A stretch of DNA of 64,000 bases from Haemonchus contortus. Lineage: Eukaryota > Nematoda > Chromadorea > Rhabditida > Trichostrongylidae. The notes under the pieces are model-generated. The model worked only from the letters and a program-made list of their open reading frames with translations, made no database searches and had not been told where the DNA came from. Where the stretch lies: NCBI GenBank assembly GCA_000469685.2, contig LS997566.1, positions 14,949,095 to 15,013,094 of the forward strand, given 5' to 3'. Shown here one piece after another: positions 46,301-59,204 of the stretch (within the stretch, counting starts at the first letter, position 1; every line of letters begins with the position of its first letter). The position numbers and the translations under genes are program-made.

Positions 46301-49300
46301 GTTGGTAACCAAATGGTAATGGATGTTCATTCATTGAAAGGCATTTTATGTGTCAAATGGGAGCAGAAGTCGGTGATTTACTTCATTGAAGAGGCGATTA
46401 GAGAGACGAAAAGACTTTTTAAAAAATGAAAATTTTTTGCAGTGAGCATCGCAAATGACACCCTGATATGGCAATTTCGAATGCCGTCATCGATCGGATG
46501 GAGTCTTTCCGAAAAAACGGGAGAGAACGGGCTCTCCTTTGTCCTCCGTTACGTCAGAATCTTCAAATCCTATCGTATTCAGTGTTTCATCAAAAGTCCA
46601 CCTATTCATCGCTGCATCAATTCAGGGGGAGAGGCCGAAAAGGTAGGTAGATCCATCGAGCAATTAGGGCCTTATCTCGTTTAAAGTTGTGCACCTTCCC
46701 TAGGGTTCTCTTGGTTGCCATCCTATTTCCTTTTTCTACGAATACCAGAAAATATCATAAGAAAGCACCTAATCAAGCATTGTTCTACATTTTACTTTTA
46801 CATAAAACGTTTCATTGACCAGATTCTCGACTTACTGCATCTGCCCGTTGTATCCGTTCCCATTTTGATAGTTCTGCTGTTGATAGCTCAGGTCCGGCCT
46901 ATTCTGACCATATACTCCTCGTCGCACACCCTCCACTGTATCCTCTATGTTGTTTACTACACGATTGGCAGCATTCTTCAGGTGATCGGCGACGTTTCCA
47001 GTAACGTTTTGAATTGTCTCTGAAGCAGTGTCATTGAGCGATTTATTTTATCAAACTAAACATTTGAAGAGTTTCGACCTTCAATTTCTACCTCCACCGC
47101 ACTTTCTCGCCCCGTTTACAAAGTATTTATCAAAATAGATTAAACGCTATTGAATACTTTACTGCTACTTATCGTGGGGAGGGGGGGGGGGGGGCGTGAT
47201 TCACGCGCCAATATAATGAGGTCATCGCGCACGCAGCATTGTTTCAGTACCTTCCTGTTGAGATGGACCAAATAAATTTGCAGTAGTTCACGGCTTCACC
47301 ATGAATAGAGCAAATCTCTTCACTATGGCAAAAAAGCCCCTTCGAGACTGAGAATTCACCTCATAGGTCAACAATTTACTAGTCAAACGTTCAAAACAAG
47401 AATAACTTTAATTTTTTCGATCCTAGTAAACGCAATCCATCTGTAAACGTGCATAGTTGGTCATTTCTTTACTTAATCTACTTATAAGTTCTTATAACTT
47501 CCGTTATAATGGTAAGAATGATGTTTTAGCGTGTTTTGTCCGATGACCTCATCATATTGGCGCGTGAATCGCACCACACCCTTATCGTGGTTGTGGTCAA
47601 CGGACGGTCTGCGACGGATTAATCAGATACTGTAGCAATCCGTCTCTCCCTTCTCAGTGGGAACCCTGGATCAGTGCAGTCTATTCAAGATGTGAAGATC
47701 AGAGAATTCCTTAAGTACTCCATTGTCTAAAAAAGCCTCTCATCAAAACCTCTACCGAGTATTCTTAATGTCGATCATTTCCTCGGTGTGATTGGAAGAA
47801 AAACTATAATTTAAGTTCATAAGTAAAAAGTAATACGAAATGTGTTCCTACGAGGAAGTTTCTGAAGTTGAATCCATTTGGTGTCGCTAACATCCGTACT
47901 ACCGTAGGCTGTCGCTAGATGATTCCGATTACGGTAATAGGTCTCGAAATCGCGTTGATTCTGCAAAGTTATTATTTTAATGAATTTTTCACCTTCATGA
48001 ATCGGTGCTAAGACTGGCAGCAATATAAAGATCAAAGATGAGTTGATTCTATATCATGATAAATTGAACAAAAAGTAAAATATGCTAACTTTGCTTTTTT
48101 TCCATTACTATAAGGGCATGTTTGCGAAATTGGTCGCCAAAATTCACTATTGTAACTTGAGCTCGTACCTGTTCGATTGTATTAGCCTGAGCGTATGTCC
48201 TCCATTCGGGTACGAACAGATAGAAGCAGACCCGTCTGACAATATTTAGCGATTCGTCACCTCGCACTACATCCCTCTCAATACCGTAATCGGGCAGACA
48301 GAAGTCGTAGCAATCAGAACATTTCCTATCTGGAATTATGAGAGATTGTGGAACAGTTCAGATTTTCAACTTGCTTATCGGACCACACACTCTTTTGATT
48401 GCTGCCCACATAGTCCAGCTGAATCCAACGGGCCCCTTCACATTCTTTAATCGGTGGATTGAATAACTGTTGAGCGTTCATGGTCATTGGTGCTGGAAGA
48501 TACTGCCAGCTCTCTTCCCAACCCTGCGTTTGTGAGGTTTTCTGTAAAATGGAATGAGATTTTTCGATTATAAAAAGCTTTAAAAAGGGTCATAGAATAT
48601 GGAAAGAAAGTCGTCTGTTACACGACTTCACCAACACTTAGTGCTGCAGAACTACTTGTTAGAGAACTGATTGAGGTAAATTCCAAAAATTCCAACAAAT
48701 AATGCTTTTATAAGATGGTTTTCCTCAATAAATTAATATCAGTAGGCAAGTTCTGGTCCGCAAGTGGAAGCTCAAGTGAACTATGCGTTCAATTTCGCTA
48801 TAACATAGCATATTTTTATCTGTTTGATTGCCACCCTTACAGTACTTAACCAGTTCAGTATCTCATATCTTATGGAGCTCTTAATTTGAATATGATACGA
48901 GATTCTTTTTCAGCCCCATCCGGAGCGAGTGGCAAAACTTTTTGTAAATATTTTCAAACATGTGCTAAACAATTTTCAAGAATGCAGAGAAGTCTCACAT
49001 GCGATGCTCTTCCAGCAGCACGCCGCATCGTGTCTGCGTCACGTAAGTTTGAGCGATCGAGTGGCATCACAAAACACATTTTGCTGTTGCTTTTAAGAGT
49101 CTCATCAATGACTGCGACACGATTCTGAAAATAGAAATCTGTCAGGAAAGCCGCCATCGATCAGGAGCTTTAAAGGTACCGTCTTGAAATCGTAGTAACT
49201 GATGTAGTTTCCTTTGAAGGGCATGGCACCTTGCATGTGTAGTCGTATCTGCAAGGAGAAGACAGGAATAGCAGTAACTGCTCGATGTTAATGTGCACGA

Positions 49301-52300
49301 AATCTATTGGGATTTTTGTGGGAAAGGTCTAACACAAATGGGATTGGAGATTATAGATAGTAAAACGAAAGCTTTAGAGGCTTCGAAAACGATGGATGCC
49401 TTACTTGATCGTTATCAGCTTTCATGTCGATACTCGCTGGATTGTTCTGTCCACCTCGAAGATGCTCCGGAGCTTGCCACGAGAGATGTGCATCCTGAAA
49501 ATGACAATATCGGTTCAGATTTGAATCAGATTGGGGATGAGGCGGAGGCTTTTTCTTGCAAAATATGCTATAGAAGCAATGCGGTCGTAGGAGTTAGCTT
49601 GTGAATTTCATGGTCGGATTTCATCAGAACAGTCAAACACGATAAAAATGGATTCGTCTTATGCGGAGGCCTTTTTTGCTAATTTTTTCAGAAGGGTGCC
49701 AGTCAAAGCCAGAGAAAAGGACACGGTTGGATCAGAGTCCGTCTCAAGACATGAGTCTGAACTGTGTCGATGAAACATTCTATTCGTTCCTCAGCATTCG
49801 CTACGGAAAAATGTTTAGTGTTCAAGGTTTGCCGAAGCCGCTCGACGTTGGAAAATCCATCAAAAGCAGTTCTATATTGCCTTAGATTTCCATACGAGTC
49901 AAGGGATAAAATGTGTTCGAGAGTGGCTTCGAGGGAGAAACAGGAACAGGATGGAGAAATATTCGACAGCTTAACTCCAAGCATCCACGTTGTTGCTTCT
50001 TTCGATTGTTGCTTACACAGATTTCTTTCAGAAAGGGAGTTAGGGCGAAAAAAGTACGGAATTGGTAGCACAGCTACGATGAGACGGATCAGAGATCAAA
50101 CTGAAACTGTTGAGAACGTACCTTAGGAGGTTTCAGCACTTGTGAGAGAACGATTGCGGCGATAACACCAACGATCACAGCCAACACAATGAGGAAGAGG
50201 AGCATATAACAACATGGAGTCAAAAATCTGCAATAAATGCAGTAAAGTGGGTTTTTCAAAAAATTGATTTTTGCACTTCTTTTTGAAGGTGGTGTAGTGA
50301 CAAGCGACGCACCATATCACACGCACGGTCGCGGGTTTGAACCCCCGATCGATATCCACTTAAGTCAACCAAGCCTTCCATCTTTTTGGGGTCGGTTAGT
50401 TGGTACTATACTCGGCTGAGAAAATAAAAGCACCGACATGTACATCGGCTGGCTATCGCAAGTCACTGTATGGTCCACATGCGCATTACTTACGCCACTA
50501 CGATTCTGACTGGGGCGCATCCCTCATACTTGATTAACGCCAGAATACTTTAAGTCCTTTTATTTGTGGGAACAGCTCCGTTTCGCGTTCAGTCGTCCAA
50601 ATTACTAGAGAGCCTACGAGGACATCTACAATTTCCCAAAAGTTATCTAGACAAGCCATGCTACAGTGAAGATCCTCGAGTTTATGAGATAAAAATAAAT
50701 TGTTCATTAGGTATTAATGAAAGTAAAACAAACAAACAAACAAACTTTTCTTTCCATTCTTGCAGTCGATTACGCTTCTTCTGAGATAGAGAGCTGGCAG
50801 GTGTGGCAACCACGGTCGGTGCTATCACTACAGATGGCGCTCGCGATGAAGGCAGTGTACCTGCTGGCCCGGGTGCTGCTTTGACTGGTAACGCTTGCGA
50901 ACTGTTTATCTGAAATAGAACACGTAGAAAATAGATCCAGGTGAGCCTTGATAGAGGTTATGATTCGAATAATTATCCAGCTTAATGATTACAAAGATTC
51001 ATCGAGCTTTTGTGGGTCAGTAGGATCATCCCTTTGAAATTCTTCATTCTGCTCCGTTACAATCAGCCCCTATCATGAGTAGAGGCAGTATTGAAGAATC
51101 TTAGACCGAGAATCAAACTGTTCACCGAGCTTCAACTGAGAATGGAGTAACCGTAGTTGTCATTAAATTTGCCTGTTTGTTTGGTAGGGTGGAAATATTT
51201 GAAATTGGAAAATTTGAATTAAATATTTGTAGGCTTCTGCATAGGCTCCTGCATTCTGAGATGAGAGTTGAATGCGTGGCGTGTTGCAAAAAGTGTGTTC
51301 AATTCCGGTCCGTCACCAGAAAAGGTGCTTGACGTACGTGCGGCTTTATCTCGATCACAGTTTATTAATTCCAGGTCGTGCCCCTCTTAACTACACGTAA
51401 TCCTTTTGTTTGGCAATTTGTTCAACGTATGAGGAACTTAAGGACAGGAGGCACGACGAGGATTTCCGACGACTAGCCGTTCCGAGTCCTCGGCAAATAA
51501 ACACCTCATAAGAGTCGGACTCGCCTACGTAGACGTACATATCTGAGTTCCTGGAATCTGAGGCAGTTGAATCGAAGGAACGTCTTTTCCACTCTCCTGT
51601 TATGCGATCCCATGAATCAAACAATTACAGTTGATAAGCACTGTTAGAGGCAATGCTGACCAAGTTACAAGGAGAATGAGTGTTGTCGAGACGACAGTAT
51701 TGTTAGTTGGTAAAAAGTGCAGTTGAAAGAGCAGTGCAGACGGAAGTAATTGCGGGACACATCGTGATAACTGAGGTTCCCAGAAGTTTGTTTGTGAGCT
51801 TCTCTATTCCTCAATAATCTATACCTTGAAATGTGACTACGTTATGGAGTGGAGCTTTCGTCTCAGCAATCCACTCGAAAGAGAGTCCACTCTTGGTGTT
51901 TGCATCGAAAAAGCTGCTATCATTCCTAGTTGTATGATTATTCACTAAGAACATGAAGAAGATCGGATCGATGTCTTCATTTGTGACTAATTTTTCTCTT
52001 CGATTACTATCTGCAAAAAGTGCTTACGCAGTGGTATCTAGCTACTTGAAAGCTTTTGACAAAGAAATATTAGCTGAAAGTTTACAACGCTCAAAAAATT
52101 CGTCAAAAGACAAAGCCCAATTGAAATAATGAAAGCGATCGCGATACATGAGAGTTAGAGGAAATCATAATCTAGTTTCGCTTTTGTTTGAATACTTGGC
52201 AGTGAACTTTATATGCCACTCTTGTAGTACCCACCATGTGTAATCGGTAATTGTCAGATACGTAGGCCAGTTGAGATGGCGCTCGGGACGGTACCTGTTG

Positions 52301-52891
52301 ACTGGCGTTTGATGTCTAAACATTACAATTGTATTTAAACAAGGATCTTTGTTTCTTCCCACGGGTATTTCGTAGTAACAAACATCTATCTGTTTTTAAA
52401 CCGTATATTCTGAGCCAGTTCGCTCTGTAAATCTTCAGAATGAGCAAGAAAATAAATATTACAACAGTTAGAATCAATTTAAAAAGCAAATTGAGAAATC
52501 AGGATCAATCGAGAAATAGTAGCATCACGAAAAACTGCAAAGGCCAACCTGTTTCACTTTAGGGTAACAGTTCACTTTGTGCTTGTTGAGATTCTCATCA
52601 GATTCAACGAGATTCACCCAGCTGGCTCGCCGCTTTCCGAGTCCTTAAACACGGTTTGTCAAAATCAAAATCATTGATGGATCTAGAGACGACATACCCG
52701 ATGATCCAGAATAGTCACTCCATGTGTCTGCCTCAGTGACGGTGCCGCTCGAGGTACGATAAGCAGGTGGCGGACCTGGAACATTCATGAAATTTTCGAT
52801 TTTCAGATCAGGAAGCAATTCACCTACATTCTATTTGGCCGACAGTCCGTGGGGGTCGAGTAGGAACCATGTATATTGGTGAGTCCATCAT
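43394..52891 (-). CDS. BRICHOS-domain type II membrane protein
   Basis: BRICHOS domains act as chaperone modules in secreted or single-pass membrane proproteins. Exons, descending: 52891-52828, 52775-52698, 52643-52549, 50909-50746, 50227-50122, 49494-49405, 49248-49180, 49124-48999, 48541-48391, 48329-48169, 47960-47852, 47019-46836, 46145-46028, 45093-45011, 44892-44785, 44207-44069, 43516-43394; about 655 aa. Layout: a cytosolic N-terminus with PPPAY and a basic KKRNR patch before the membrane; one hydrophobic segment (about 140-162, LLFLIVLAVIVGVIAAIVL); the BRICHOS core (200-300) with YYDFKTNRVAVID, MCFVMPLDRS and Cys 298 in PPIKECEGARW; a second Cys cluster (KCSDCYDFCLPDYG, about 316-330); and a Gly/Asn/Gln/Pro/Tyr-rich tail (369-655). 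An optional micro-exon, 52315-52295 or longer, may add residues. The joins after 48391 and 50746 are the least certain. The exon ending at 44069 uses a GC donor. Confidence 0.85.
47178..47580. mobile_element. 403-bp MITE with 9-10 bp target duplication (Mutator-like size)
   Basis: CTTATCGTGG is repeated directly at 47168-47177 and 47581-47590. Between the copies lie inverted ends sharing GATTCACGCGCCAATAT and then ATGAGGTCATCG, with one or two differences. The left end contains a 14-G run. There is no ORF. The duplication length fits Mutator-like elements (established for that group), but no transposase is present to confirm it. It lies in the BRICHOS intron between exons 47852 and 47019. Confidence 0.75.
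50288..50562 (+). mobile_element. tRNA-related SINE, copy 2
   Basis: Head: GGTGGTGTAGTGACAAGCG with a B-box-like GCGGGTTTGAACCCCCG. The body contains AATAAAAGCACCGACATGTA, CATCGGCTGGC, CAAGTCACTGTA, GCCACTACGATTCTGACTGG, GCGCATCCCTC and TGATTAACGCC, followed by a T-rich end. It is inserted antisense to the BRICHOS gene in its intron just upstream of the transmembrane exon. Confidence 0.75.
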
Positions 52892-55800
52892 AGGGGATCG
52901 GGCATCCTCACATGGGAACGAGTCAATGATAAGGTATGTGACACCCTGAGGTCAGCTGTTGTCAATAAACAAATGGGCTCGGATTCATGCCAGTCGTATT
53001 GATTTCATATCCGGGACTGCCAGGTAACCTCCGCCCTCGCTACTTAATTATCGCCGATAAGCTCATCGGATGTCGATGAAGGAAGCTAGTGGGAGTGGCT
53101 TGGAGGAGACTGGTGAAAGTGGCGCATCCTTTTTGCTACGGAAAGAGCGAGTTAGGATAAGTTTGTCTACACATCTGTACTAGTTTTTCTGAGCGAAGCT
53201 CAAGGAAAATGAACTGACCATGTGCGCCGCGAGCCTTTGGCTCCTGATCGAACGACAAGAAGTTAGATGGCAGTCGAGCCATCTACCTCCTAATATCTTT
53301 CCTGAAAGAAACTCAATAACATACGCTGATTCGAAAGGGGGAGGACTTATCATAGAAGAAGATTTCAAGCAGACTTTATTTACTGCTAAAAAATGGGGTC
53401 TGGTTATTTTGACGATGACTGGCATGTTGTGGAAACCAAGTCAAACAGAGCTAAAAAGTCAGATCGGTAATGAACAATGGCTACGTACACACATAGAGCG
53501 ACTGAAAACAGTCCGTGAGTGGATCGGCGTGTCGAGTGTACTGAAGATTTACAGTGATCGACTCGTAGTGCCAGCATAAAAACTCAAGGATGAAGCTCAC
53601 TGGGAAGGGAAGGAGGAAATTTCAAAACTCGAGTTGAGAATGATGTTAGAATACCGAAGTCATAAAATGTGTAGCTACTCGGAATCAGAACACTTCTGCA
53701 TAATAAAAATCTAGTTCAGGCTGGAGTTTCAAGGCGAGGGTTGAAAATCAGTAAATCTGATAAAGCTGATCGAGTTCCCTTGATGAACCGTATTCCGTAT
53801 GAACTTAAAAAATATTTTTGCGATGGAGTTTATATTTTCAACCGCACATCACCTCCTTCTCTGCATTATAGATATCAACAGAGACCGTCCCTTTTTAGAG
53901 CAATAACTGATTCATCTGTCAAGAACCGATTTCTTCTGAGAGTTCAACGGAGCTGCTAATTTGGACTTGCTGAATTTCGGATCGTTCCCTATCGTATGTA
54001 CCTGTTTTGTAAAATCAACGTGAACTTCAGAATTGGCTCCATGCTCACTCATATTTGAGCAGGAGCAACCTTTCGGCTCATACTAAGTTTTCCGCTGATT
54101 TATATTCGTAATATTTATTTGTACCCGGAATTGTTCGCGTGCAACATCGGTGTCAGCTGGCAGGTGGCGCGAGAACGGACTTTGTTTGCTTACGTTGCAA
54201 TGACCAGAAGCAGCGGCGTTTCGTCGTTGAAAAGACAGTCCTAGCTTCTACAAATCCATATGGCCATACCTCCTTTATATAAGTGAGCTTTAACGAAGTA
54301 CTGGCTACATTGCTCGGCAAAGGTGTGATTAACGACGGGCGAGCTAGCTAATCCGTTGATTGGCTGCTATGGCTGCCACGACAACTGACCACCACAGCTC
54401 TAACTGATATAAACCAGAACATGCGAGAGAGAGGGGTTCCAGAGAGCTTTTCCATTAAAGAAGGAGGAGACTTCCGATTCTCTTCACTCCGTCCGTGTTA
54501 ATCTACGAAAATACTCTGCAGTCCCGATATCTCTCTTATTCAGGAGATTTTGTGCACCGAAGAGACGACAAGTAGCAGTGTCCTGAAGACCACATGAATT
54601 TTTTCTATGCAATTGGAAGAAAGAAACATGACATGGCCAACTACGAACCAAATCTCGGTTATGAGTTGAGAATAGTAAGTTTTTGGGCGAAAAGCGTTGT
54701 TCCTCGGGGTTCGCCCATTCAGGCAAAGCAAATGAAGGAGTGGAGCACTTTTTCAGAAGGCTCAGGAAGGAGAGGCCAGCCACTTAAAGGCATGCTTCGA
54801 GTGCCGTTCTTTGGTATGACAGAAGAAACGGCTAAGATATGCTTCTGTCATTGTCACTAAGGAATTCAATTAATATTTTCAATCATAGAGTCAAGCGAAA
54901 CTTTTCACAATACATTTTCTCCTCGTGGTAGCAAGGAGTAGATAGGAGATGGAGGGTACACAACACGGTTTGAAAGAAATCGGTACATATAGTTCATAGA
55001 CTTTATGGGCTTTATGCCATGAAAAGTTCACAACTACGTACACACGCAAAACACCTATGATAGTCAATGTGCATTCATTGTCTCCGGAGTGGTCGATATT
55101 GGTTTGGACTTCAATTCTTCGATAAAGTTGAAATTAGTCACGAGTCGAAAAAAAGAATGAGTTCGAGCTTGAAAATGGAGGTCGCGTCACTATTATATCA
55201 CGCACTAAAGAAGACATTAGGTAGCTTTCATGAGAAGATGGCTTAAACGTATTGAGAAGACGAGCCAGGTAGCCGCCTGGAAGCAGATTGGAACGGGTCA
55301 GTGCGACTCGCGCACCCGTATTCGTTTTGACGGCTAGCCTCATAGGCAAATATTTGGTAGTAGTGCACCTCGAGAGAGTCGGAATGAATTAGTGAAGAGA
55401 ATATGGTCTGTGAGGAGAGCTCATAGAAAGAGACAACTGACAATTCTTGAAGCTAAAATTAAAATTTAGCTAGACGGCAATTTTGGCGATGTACGGGGAA
55501 ATTGTTGGCGAAAAGCGGCAGATCATGCGGATCATCAGTGTAAGGCCCACTCGGGTAGAATGCGTGAGATTATATTGTAATCATTGTCGATGCCCAACCA
55601 ACCAACGTAAGTCGCTTTGAGTCGTACCGCAAATCGCCATAACTGCGCTACAACACTTGTAGAACCAAAGCGACAGTGAGTACTTTAATATTCCTAAAAG
55701 TGGCTTCTATGAACTCGCACGGCTAAAAGATGTCCCGATAGCCTACAATGTTATAAGAAGTCTCACGTCACCTGACTGGCGACGTGAAGAAGCTGGCTGT

Positions 55801-57338
55801 CTATAGTTCTTACAACCAACCATGAGTTCAATTCCCTGATTACCGAAGGGGAATACTTCGTGGATCTGCTTGAACCCAGAAGAACATTCGAGTGGTAAAG
55901 AGCGAAACACGTATTTCTGCTAGTAACCCTCCTCCCAATGAGTGTGGTGTGCAACTACCTTTACAAAAGCTTCCTTGTGCTCTTTCCTCTCCCTCCATAC
56001 TCTCACATTGCTAGGACTGATTTTTGTTAGCGTGTTTTTGCATGCGTTCTTTCTAGTTGTTGTTTGTTGTGATTGTTGTTGTTAGTTGTTCATATGGAGT
56101 GGGACAGAAACGAAGAGTTTATACCCAATGAATAGAAAACAGTTTCCCAATCGATATGAAAATACTGTGGAAGAAGCACTTCTCGTGTGCATTAAATGGA
56201 ACATGTACAAGAAGGTATAGCGTTGAAATGTAATACGATACATCGCTGAACTGTTTACTCGTCCTCAATTTCGTACAGTAGCCTTCAGATGGAAGAATGC
56301 TGTTTTCCGGCATGACGTAGTACTGACGAGATCGCTGTAAAACTTTGAGATGTCTTCCTTTTGGAGATGGATTTCGAAAGCAGATTTCGTGCGTTACAGG
56401 TTGATTGGAATTTGAAAAATCTTACCACAACGGACGCTTACCATCTCTTTGACAAATTAAAATATACTGCCAGAGAACTATAGTAAGACCTAACTGTATG
56501 AAGTGGAATTACAACAACAACGATCGATGAATGTAGCTTTGAACAGTGCCAGTGGTTCAAATTCTATGATCAGTGTGATTTATCTCACCAGCGGTCCAGC
56601 AATCGTCCACTAACTCATGCGTGACAACGGAGCGGTGAGCTCGATCAACAACGTGGGAATGAGCTTTAAAGAATACCAAATTTAGCAGTTCTTCTCACTC
56701 GTTCTAACCCTCCTTTAACTGCTGTAGCCGATTATGGTGATCTGATCAGCTTCTGACCATTTTTTGCACTTATTTAGCACAATCTTAGAAAGGCGTGCAG
56801 ATTTTCAATCATTCTAAGCAAATTTGGGGTCCGATCAACCTATCACTGACTCTGCTCTCAACCTTTGCATACATGTTCTGCAGGGAGCGAGAGAGCACGG
56901 AATACGCTCAAATTATATACGGTTTGATGACTCGGTTCACTCCCTACTTACTCCAGCTTGCCTGTCCATTCCTACTCAGTCGTTGCGCATTTTGCGCATA
57001 CTCCGCCTACTTAGACGAAGCCTGGGCCTGCCACCTACCACTTGTTCCGATTTGACCACCTGTACCAATACCAAATTTGAGCACTCCAGGTAGATGGTAA
57101 CAGGAGTTATAAATCCTTGGCCACACACACATAAATTAGTATAGTAAGGATATCTGCAACAGATTGCCGCTATTTATCAAACTATGAACGTTAGTCCTCC
57201 AGAAGGTTCTGGTAAGATGTACTTGGTTCACTTTGGTCATACACTTGGTTTCTCTGGACTAATAGCAATTGAAGAGTTTTTCTTTAGCACCATGACTGAT
57301 GTCACACCGTAGAAGTTCATAGCCAGCATTACCTGTGG
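52892..57338. other. Intergenic region upstream of the BRICHOS gene
   Basis: About 4.4 kb between the BRICHOS gene and the end of the small secreted-protein gene (both on minus). The longest open frame (53220-53579, plus, 119 codons) has no recognised motif, no clear splice context and poor resemblance to the coding exons nearby. Nothing else is supportable. Low-complexity TTG-rich DNA is at 56040-56090. Confidence 0.45.
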
Positions 57339-58655
57339 CTACCCACTGTAACCGGGTGGCAGGAGCTCGTAATTGAGAGGGGACGATTGCGTTTGCGTCA
57401 CTAAATTGCCGAGTAACATAGCCTGAAGAGTATGACTCTGTTCTCATATAGAGAAATGCACGATATGAATAGGCAAAAACAAACTTACGTCAACCTGAGC
57501 TTTGCTGTAGGGATAGTACGGCTGGAAGAGTTGTGCGTAGTACTGGTGTTGAGGCTGGTACTCGGGTGATACCATTTTACCGATTTCAGTTGTGAGCATT
57601 CTAAAAAAGAATGCATGAGGACATAAGACCCTCATCAGGAAAATTTCGAAGAATATTTTTTCGTTGGTATCGATCAGTAACTTTTCAGGATGTTCACAGG
57701 CACTGGAACTCCCTTCAAATTTATAAATTAGTTTGAACCGGAGCTTGGAGTGCGCAAAGATTTGCGAGGCCTATCGATAGACGAGTTACTGCTTTTATTC
57801 CCCCAAATGCTTTTCTTTTAAATGGTGATATCTTTGCAAGCATTGACGTTTTTTCCTTCTATGACAAGCATCTTCTAGGAATCTACTCTCTAAAACAAGC
57901 TGTCACTTCCCACAGTCGAGGGGTGCTCTTGAAGGGTGTCAGAGTACTGAGATGACTATATGAATCGTCAGGAGCAGCGACATCGCTGCTCTTCGCCCTT
58001 TTTCATTTGCTGACTACAGCTACTTCTATTCAGACCTATGAAAATCCTGATGATTGGCTGTCAAACAATGTGTAGTCTTAGTTAATATGAGATAAAAATG
58101 ATGGGTAGGTAACAACAGCAATTCTTAGAGTGATATTGCAGTAGAACCCTTTTGTATGAGAAAAAAATTAAATATAAGTCAACAATTACGAACAATATGA
58201 ATTGCAAAAGGAAGCAGATACCTCATTCTGACAATCACTACTCCGTAGTATTGTAGAGGTGCTTCTCACCTCTCTTATATGACTAATCAACCAGTGTCCT
58301 CACCGAAGAGGTCACCCAAGGCTAATAATACTACACCATCACCTAAGGTACCCGATTCACTTATTTCAACACTTGTTCCATTCTCTCTTGGGCTCATTTT
58401 TCGGGTCAGGTCGTACATTCAGATTCAATAGCTCTACAGAGGAGCAGTATCAATGAGATCGCCCGACGTGCTTTCATTTCGCTGCCATGGGAACTATCGA
58501 AGGAGTGCCACATTAGTTCTCTGCGGTCACTCCAATATGTACCTGTAGAACGCTGGTAGATCGTCAATAGATTCGTAACGTGGTCCTCGCGGACGGAGAA
58601 TTTGTGATATAACCATCACGATCCAAACTGTTAACAAAACCAACTTCCGTAGCAT
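57339..58655 (-). CDS. Small predicted secreted protein, family unknown
   Basis: Three exons join in phase: 58655-58543, 57600-57489 and 57422-57339, giving about 102 aa ending in TAG. The first exon begins MLRKLVLLTVWIVMVISQ, a good signal peptide, followed by a basic RPRGPR stretch and ESIDDLPAFYR. The second exon is Tyr/Gln/Pro-rich (SPEYQPQHQYYAQLFQPYYP). The third reads AMLLGNLVTQT … LLPPGYSG. A trans-splice-type acceptor (CGTCATTTAG) ends four bases before the ATG, supporting this start. There are no Cys residues in the mature part, so it is not a Cys-stabilised peptide. I recognise no family; a short secreted nematode-specific protein or a peptide precursor fits. The last exon's acceptor (TACTCTTCAG) was chosen because it alone keeps phase. 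Confidence 0.6.
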
Positions 58656-58659
58656 GAAT

Positions 58660-58665
58660 CTAAAT
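58660..58665 (-). promoter_or_regulatory. Candidate trans-splice acceptor of the small secreted-protein gene
   Basis: On the minus strand ATTTAG ends at 58660, four bases upstream of the ATG at 58655. It fits the nematode acceptor consensus for spliced-leader addition; no upstream exon is evident. Inference only. Confidence 0.35.
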
Positions 58666-59204
58666 GACGTCCTAATCAGAATAAAGCATTTTATCGAATC
58701 GAACTTTTTGGATATTTCTACCGGTATTAGCGAGATAGCTTTTTCGGAGGAGAGCCACCTAAATAGTAGTTTTAACACAGAAAAAATCGTTCATAGCAAG
58801 GAGACATATGATGACTTAGAGGCCTTAACGTCACGAATGCAGCTTTAGTCTGGCTTATTATTAGGGAGCAGGACGTCTCTTTAAAAAGCGTTGAGAAGAG
58901 CCGGTTCTCTCTGCGCAAAACATTACTGTGTTAGCCAATAATCTAGCCGACAACGGTTCGAAGGTCGGCTTCCAAAAGTGGTCAGGTTCTGAGATGTAGC
59001 GTGTTAGAAGGAGTACTATGCATTAGCGACATCCACATTGAATAATCTCTTCACTGTGATTCCCAAACTTTGCTCTACTGGAATATCGCTCCTGAAAATG
59101 CTGAGTACTTCAATAGACCTTTAATCACTGCACCGTCAAATTTATGTATAAACTTATCCATGTATTGAAGAAGGGACGTTCTCAGTAACTGAAAGACTAT
59201 TGCT

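Noticed and set aside
46715..47023. 102-codon plus-strand frame
   Set aside because: Antisense to the BRICHOS exon 47019-46836, which fits in phase with its neighbours.
53220..53579. 119-codon plus-strand frame
   Set aside because: The longest unexplained frame in the intergenic region, but it has no recognisable domain and no supporting neighbouring exons.
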